NCBI GenBank assembly: GCA_947461915.1
Contig: CANHNG010000053.1
Location: 1-8,598, forward strand
Reading direction: 5' to 3'
DNA: 8,598 bases
Source: Flavobacteriaceae bacterium
GTDB lineage: Bacteria; Bacteroidota; Bacteroidia; Flavobacteriales; Flavobacteriaceae
Shown: one piece after another, positions 5,914-8,598 of the stretch
Position numbering within the stretch: position 1 is the first letter of the stretch
Layout of the letters: each line of letters opens with the position of its first letter
Made by a program: the position numbers and the translations under genes
The notes under the pieces: model-generated
What the model was told of the DNA's origin: nothing
What the model saw: the letters and a program-made list of their open reading frames with translations, nothing else
Database searches by the model: none

Positions 5914-7053
5914 TTACTGCACATCATACTTCATTTTTCTCAAAATACGCAAGGCCTCTTTAAAGGACAAATATACTAGTGTAAAAGGTTTTAAAAGTAG
6001 TTTGGCATCAATTAATTTTTGCTTAGCATCTTCAAATCCGTTGAGGTAACAGACCATAAAGGTGTAGGGCAAGCTCTCTAAATCTTTCTGTTCCCGCTCC
6101 GTTAATGAAAGGCCTTTTTGGAGTTTGTTGAGCAAAGCAATGTTGGAATTATAAATATGAAACAGCATTTTTAGGTTGAATTCCGGCGGTTGGAAAAGCA
6201 TTTCCCTATCAATTTTATAATAGCCATTGTCATGAAAATGAAGGGTTTGTTTTTCCAATGGATAGAAACTCGTTTTGTCATTCAACCCCAAAGGAACATA
6301 TTCTATAATGGTAAAGCTGTCCTCGTCAAAAGTGATGGTCACCACGTCCTGAGCCGAGTAAAATAACTTGATTTGTTCGTTTATAAGTTCGATATCCACC
6401 CGCGACAAAAAGGTTTTATCGCGAGATTTATTGGCAACTCCAGCCCAGCAAATGACAAATAATTCCTTGAAAACCTTATATTTGGGTGCCATGTCCTTAT
6501 GACGGAAGTTCATGAAATCAATCACACCATCGAGCGTATATTCAATATTGTTTCTGGAATTGTTTTCAATGCCAATGACGGTTTCCGTGTTTTGATAATT
6601 TTTTTCAACTTCTTCTTCAACAGGAACGGTATTGCTACCCCGCCTTATAAAAGTACTATTGGCGGGAATGGTATGAATTCCTTTTTTGAAATGGGACGTT
6701 TTACTTTTGGCTTTTATGGTCACTAATCCGATGACTTTGTCTTTTGGCAAATTAGGGAAAGGCACGTTTTCATACTGGATTTTTGGAGGATTTTCGAGAT
6801 AGGCATTGACCAAATTTTGGATGTGGCTGTCATCAAAAAAATCATCGCCCGCAATTTCGTTATTTTGGTCTTCAACCCCCACGACGATATAGGAATTGTT
6901 TGCCGGATTCGAATTGGATAAAGCGCAAATGTGCTTCAAAAACTTGGCTTTTCCTTCCCGGGTATGTAAATTCAACTGTCTTTTTTTGTCATAAAAACTG
7001 CACTCATCATTGTGAGCCAAAAGGTTTTTAATTAAAAGACGTTTGTTAATCAA
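5914..7053 (-). CDS. Schlafen/AlbA_2 domain protein, TTG start
   Basis: This is a 379-residue protein. Residues about 13-145 resemble the AlbA_2 (Schlafen) domain, often labelled 'ATP-binding' or 'DNA-binding' in annotation: an acidic N-terminal element NDECSFYDKK (15-24), the core helix-strand KHICALSNSN...SYIVVGVED (40-62), and the closing strand TFIRRGSNTVPV (134-145). In this group the domain binds nucleic acid and some members are tRNA/rRNA endonucleases; whether this one cuts RNA cannot be told. The C-terminal part (about 165-379) has no motif I recognise; it is mixed alpha/beta and ends in a basic helix. There is no signal peptide or membrane segment, so it is cytosolic. The codon at 7053 is TTG; an in-frame stop lies nine bases upstream and no ATG occurs before codon 176, so TTG is the best start. 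It follows the aldo/keto reductase gene by 51 bp and may be co-transcribed. Confidence 0.8.
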   Translation of the reverse strand: MINKRLLIKNLLAHNDECSFYDKKRQLNLHTREGKAKFLKHICALSNSNPANNSYIVVGVEDQNNEIAGDDFFDDSHIQNLVNAYLENPPKIQYENVPFPNLPKDKVIGLVTIKAKSKTSHFKKGIHTIPANSTFIRRGSNTVPVEEEVEKNYQNTETVIGIENNSRNNIEYTLDGVIDFMNFRHKDMAPKYKVFKELFVICWAGVANKSRDKTFLSRVDIELINEQIKLFYSAQDVVTITFDEDSFTIIEYVPLGLNDKTSFYPLEKQTLHFHDNGYYKIDREMLFQPPEFNLKMLFHIYNSNIALLNKLQKGLSLTEREQKDLESLPYTFMVCYLNGFEDAKQKLIDAKLLLKPFTLVYLSFKEALRILRKMKYDVQ

Positions 7054-7057
7054 TTTA

Positions 7058-7090
7058 ATTTAGGATTTACGAATTTTCATTTAGGATTTA
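7058..7090. repeat. Direct repeat ATTTAGGATTTA, 21-bp period, in the leader of the Schlafen-like gene
   Basis: The 12-mer occurs at 7058-7069 and 7079-7090, exactly two helical turns apart, within the 51-bp gap between the two minus-strand genes. On the coding strand it reads TAAATCCTAAAT, and the second copy ends four bases before the TTG start, overlapping the ribosome binding region. Short TAAATCCTAAAT-like repeats are, as I recall, frequent in Flavobacterium spacers, so it may be a simple repeat and not an operator. Confidence 0.6.
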
Positions 7091-7104
7091 AAATAGCCTA
7101 CTGT

Positions 7105-7977
7105 TTACGGAACTGGATTTCCTGCACTTTCTGTCCAAAAAGCAAACCAATCTTCCAGTTCCATTTCGATAGTTGTAGCCTTCATCAAATTCTCAATTCG
7201 GGTTTTGTCGGCCGTTCCAAAAACGGGTAAAATTCCCGATGGATGTTTTAAAATCCAAGCGAGAAGCAAAACATCAATTTCAGCATTATATTTTGTCGAG
7301 AGTTGCCTTGCTAATTTCTTTATTCGAATGGATTTTTCGTCGTCTTTTTTAAAAACAGTTCCCAGCGGCGACCAGCACATGGGTTGTATGCTATTAACTT
7401 GCATGTAATCTAAACTTCCGTTGAGCATCGCGTCAAAATGGGTAACGGAAAACTCGATTTGGTTGTACTTTATTTCAGTTTTTGCTTGGATTAAATCCGT
7501 CTGACTCGGAGTAAAATTAGAAACTCCAAACTCCAAAATTTTTCCTTCGGTCTTGAGTTTTTCAATCGCTTCGGCAATCTCGTCGGCTTGCATTAAAGGA
7601 CTAGGTCTGTGCAACAGTAGTAAATCTAAATAATCGGTTTTCAAATTTTTCAGCGATTGTTCGGCTGAACTAATAATATGGGATTTTGAATAGTCGTAAT
7701 GCTTGATTTTGGCCGACCTGTTTTCTGAAACCAATTGGATGCCGCATTTCGAAATCAGTTGGATTTTTTTTCTGTCGATTCGGCTTTCGCCAAAAGCGTT
7801 GCCAAAATCGGCTTCGGTGGTGTAACCCCCATAAATATCGGCATGGTCAAATGTCGTAATCCCAGTTTCTAAGCAGTGATTCATTAATTCAATCATCTGA
7901 TTTTTGTCTAGATTTTTGCCCCATATTCCCCAGGTCATCGTGCCGGCAATAATTTTGGAAAAAGGTGTTTGAGTCAT
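7105..7977 (-). CDS. Aldo/keto reductase, YdhF-like
   Basis: This 290-residue cytosolic NADPH-dependent oxidoreductase with a TIM-barrel fold reduces aldehydes or ketones; the natural substrate is unknown. The catalytic tetrad is visible: D44 and Y49 in FDHADIYGG, K77 in SKCGI, H123 in LLLLHRPSP. GVSNFTPSQ, the NQIEFS strand and the C-terminal VFGTADKTRIENLMKA supply the cofactor-side motifs. The FDHADIYGGY, SKCGI, SAEQSLKNL, HRPSPLM and FGVSNFTPSQ segments match Escherichia coli YdhF closely as I recall it. I start at ATG 7977 (MTQTPFSKIIAGTMTWG), where the family's first beta strand begins; ATG 7998 would add seven residues (MEFKNKK). It is the first gene of a probable unit with the Schlafen-like gene and is divergent from the MoxR gene. 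Confidence 0.9.
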   Translation of the reverse strand: MTQTPFSKIIAGTMTWGIWGKNLDKNQMIELMNHCLETGITTFDHADIYGGYTTEADFGNAFGESRIDRKKIQLISKCGIQLVSENRSAKIKHYDYSKSHIISSAEQSLKNLKTDYLDLLLLHRPSPLMQADEIAEAIEKLKTEGKILEFGVSNFTPSQTDLIQAKTEIKYNQIEFSVTHFDAMLNGSLDYMQVNSIQPMCWSPLGTVFKKDDEKSIRIKKLARQLSTKYNAEIDVLLLAWILKHPSGILPVFGTADKTRIENLMKATTIEMELEDWFAFWTESAGNPVP

Positions 7978-8147
7978 TTTTTTATTCTTAAACTCCATTA
8001 GTAAATTCTCAATTTTGACACTTATTTTTTAAAAACTTTAAAATTATGAAAATACTATCACAAATCATCCTTAAAATTGAGGGATTGCAAGAAGTTTTAA
8101 CCATTCTTTAACATCCTACTTATAAAAAAAAATTCAATTTGCACCAT

Positions 8148-8176
8148 CAAAAATAACGAACACAATATACCGCAAT
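8148..8176 (-). promoter_or_regulatory. Possible Bacteroidetes-type promoter for the aldo/keto reductase
   Basis: On the minus strand TATTTTTG (8148-8155) fits the -7 consensus TAnnTTTG exactly, and ATTG (8173-8176) lies 17 bases upstream as a weak -33 TTTG. The leader to the gene would be about 140-165 bases. Short AT-rich matches like this occur by chance. The rest of the divergent spacer 7999-8182 holds nothing else I recognise. Confidence 0.25.
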
Positions 8177-8182
8177 TAAAAG

Positions 8183-8598
8183 ATGGAAATGGAAGAAAAT
8201 ACAACTACTTTGGACATTAGGGCAATCAATGAAAAAATAGAAAGAGAAAGTGCTTTTATCGATTTGCTTACTATGGAAATGAATAAGGTAATCGTGGGTC
8301 AAAAACACATGATTGAGCGATTATTAATTGGACTTTTAGGACAAGGGCATATCTTGCTTGAAGGTGTTCCGGGGTTGGCAAAAACATTGGCCATAAATAC
8401 CTTGTCACAAGCCGTTCACGGGTCCTTTAGCCGAATTCAGTTCACTCCTGATTTATTGCCTGCCGATGTTGTGGGAACCATGATTTACAATATTAAAGCC
8501 AATGAGTTTTCCATAAAAAAAGGACCTGTTTTCGCCAATTTCGTCCTAGCCGATGAGATCAATCGTGCTCCTGCCAAAGTGCAATCCGCATTATTGGA
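8183..8598 (+). CDS. MoxR-family AAA+ ATPase, N-terminal part (partial)
   Basis: The frame opens at ATG 8183 (a second ATG at 8189 is equally possible) and runs off the right edge after 138 codons, so the C-terminal half is missing. It is a cytosolic AAA+ ATPase of the MoxR group, thought to act as a chaperone that activates or assembles partner proteins carrying VWA domains. Visible are NKVIVGQKHMIERLL (34-48), the Walker A loop GVPGLAKT (61-68), with Ala in place of the second Gly as is usual for MoxR, then FTPDLLPADVVGT (87-99), and the Walker B segment FVLADEINRAPAKVQSALL (120-138, D124/E125). All ATP-binding parts seen are intact. In Bacteroidetes such a gene is often followed by DUF58 and VWA/BatA-type genes; that would lie beyond the window. 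Confidence 0.92.
   Translation, partial: MEMEENTTTLDIRAINEKIERESAFIDLLTMEMNKVIVGQKHMIERLLIGLLGQGHILLEGVPGLAKTLAINTLSQAVHGSFSRIQFTPDLLPADVVGTMIYNIKANEFSIKKGPVFANFVLADEINRAPAKVQSALL

Noticed and set aside
6499..6726. 75-codon plus-strand open frame opposite the Schlafen-like gene
   Set aside because: It is an antisense shadow with no own features; the minus-strand frame carries the AlbA_2-like domain.
7205..7408. 67-codon plus-strand open frame opposite the aldo/keto reductase
   Set aside because: It is antisense to the conserved C-terminal part of a clear aldo/keto reductase.
5914..7977. Defence system made of the Schlafen-like protein and aldo/keto reductase
   Set aside because: No second defence-type component (helicase, methylase, protease, toxin-antitoxin partner) is adjacent, and an aldo/keto reductase is not a known defence partner.

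Overview
The window looks like chromosomal DNA of a member of the Flavobacteriaceae, probably Flavobacterium or a close relative. The evidence is low GC with A/T-rich spacers, no Shine-Dalgarno-like purine runs before most genes, secreted proteins whose signal peptides end in ...NAQ or ...GQ, a TonB-receptor-type N-terminus, and a CAGTCTGA/GTCGAAG intergenic repeat of a kind common in these genomes. Genus level is inference; no rRNA or tRNA is present to confirm it.

Layout. A TonB-dependent-receptor-like gene leaves the left edge (1-293, minus; only its N-terminus is present). A 134-bp divergent spacer separates it from a secreted endonuclease/exonuclease/phosphatase-family protein (428-1537, plus). 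A 300-bp spacer with an imperfect inverted-repeat element then precedes an ALDH7 (antiquitin) aldehyde dehydrogenase (1837-3390, plus). A bidirectional terminator lies between it and a convergent minus-strand block: a small outer-membrane-type protein (3498-3995) and, upstream of it, a PPP-family metallophosphoesterase (4042-4767). A 200-bp spacer with an 11-bp perfect inverted repeat leads to an AT-rich lipoprotein gene (4970-5677, minus). A spacer with two tandem degenerate hairpin repeats follows. Next is a probable two-gene minus-strand unit: a YdhF-like aldo/keto reductase (7105-7977), then a Schlafen/AlbA_2-type protein (5914-7053) that has a TTG start. A divergent spacer leads to the first 138 codons of a MoxR-type AAA ATPase (8183 to the right edge, plus).

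How the genes work together. I see no single pathway or defence system here. The genes are mostly housekeeping or accessory singletons: envelope proteins, redox and aldehyde metabolism, a phosphoesterase, and the start of what in other Bacteroidetes is often a MoxR/DUF58/VWA (Bat-like) operon. I found no convincing undescribed system. The points most worth a second look are the repeat structures in the spacers around the lipoprotein gene, the TTG-started Schlafen-like gene with a repeated 12-mer in its leader, and the phosphoesterase whose GDxVDRG motif lacks the arginine.
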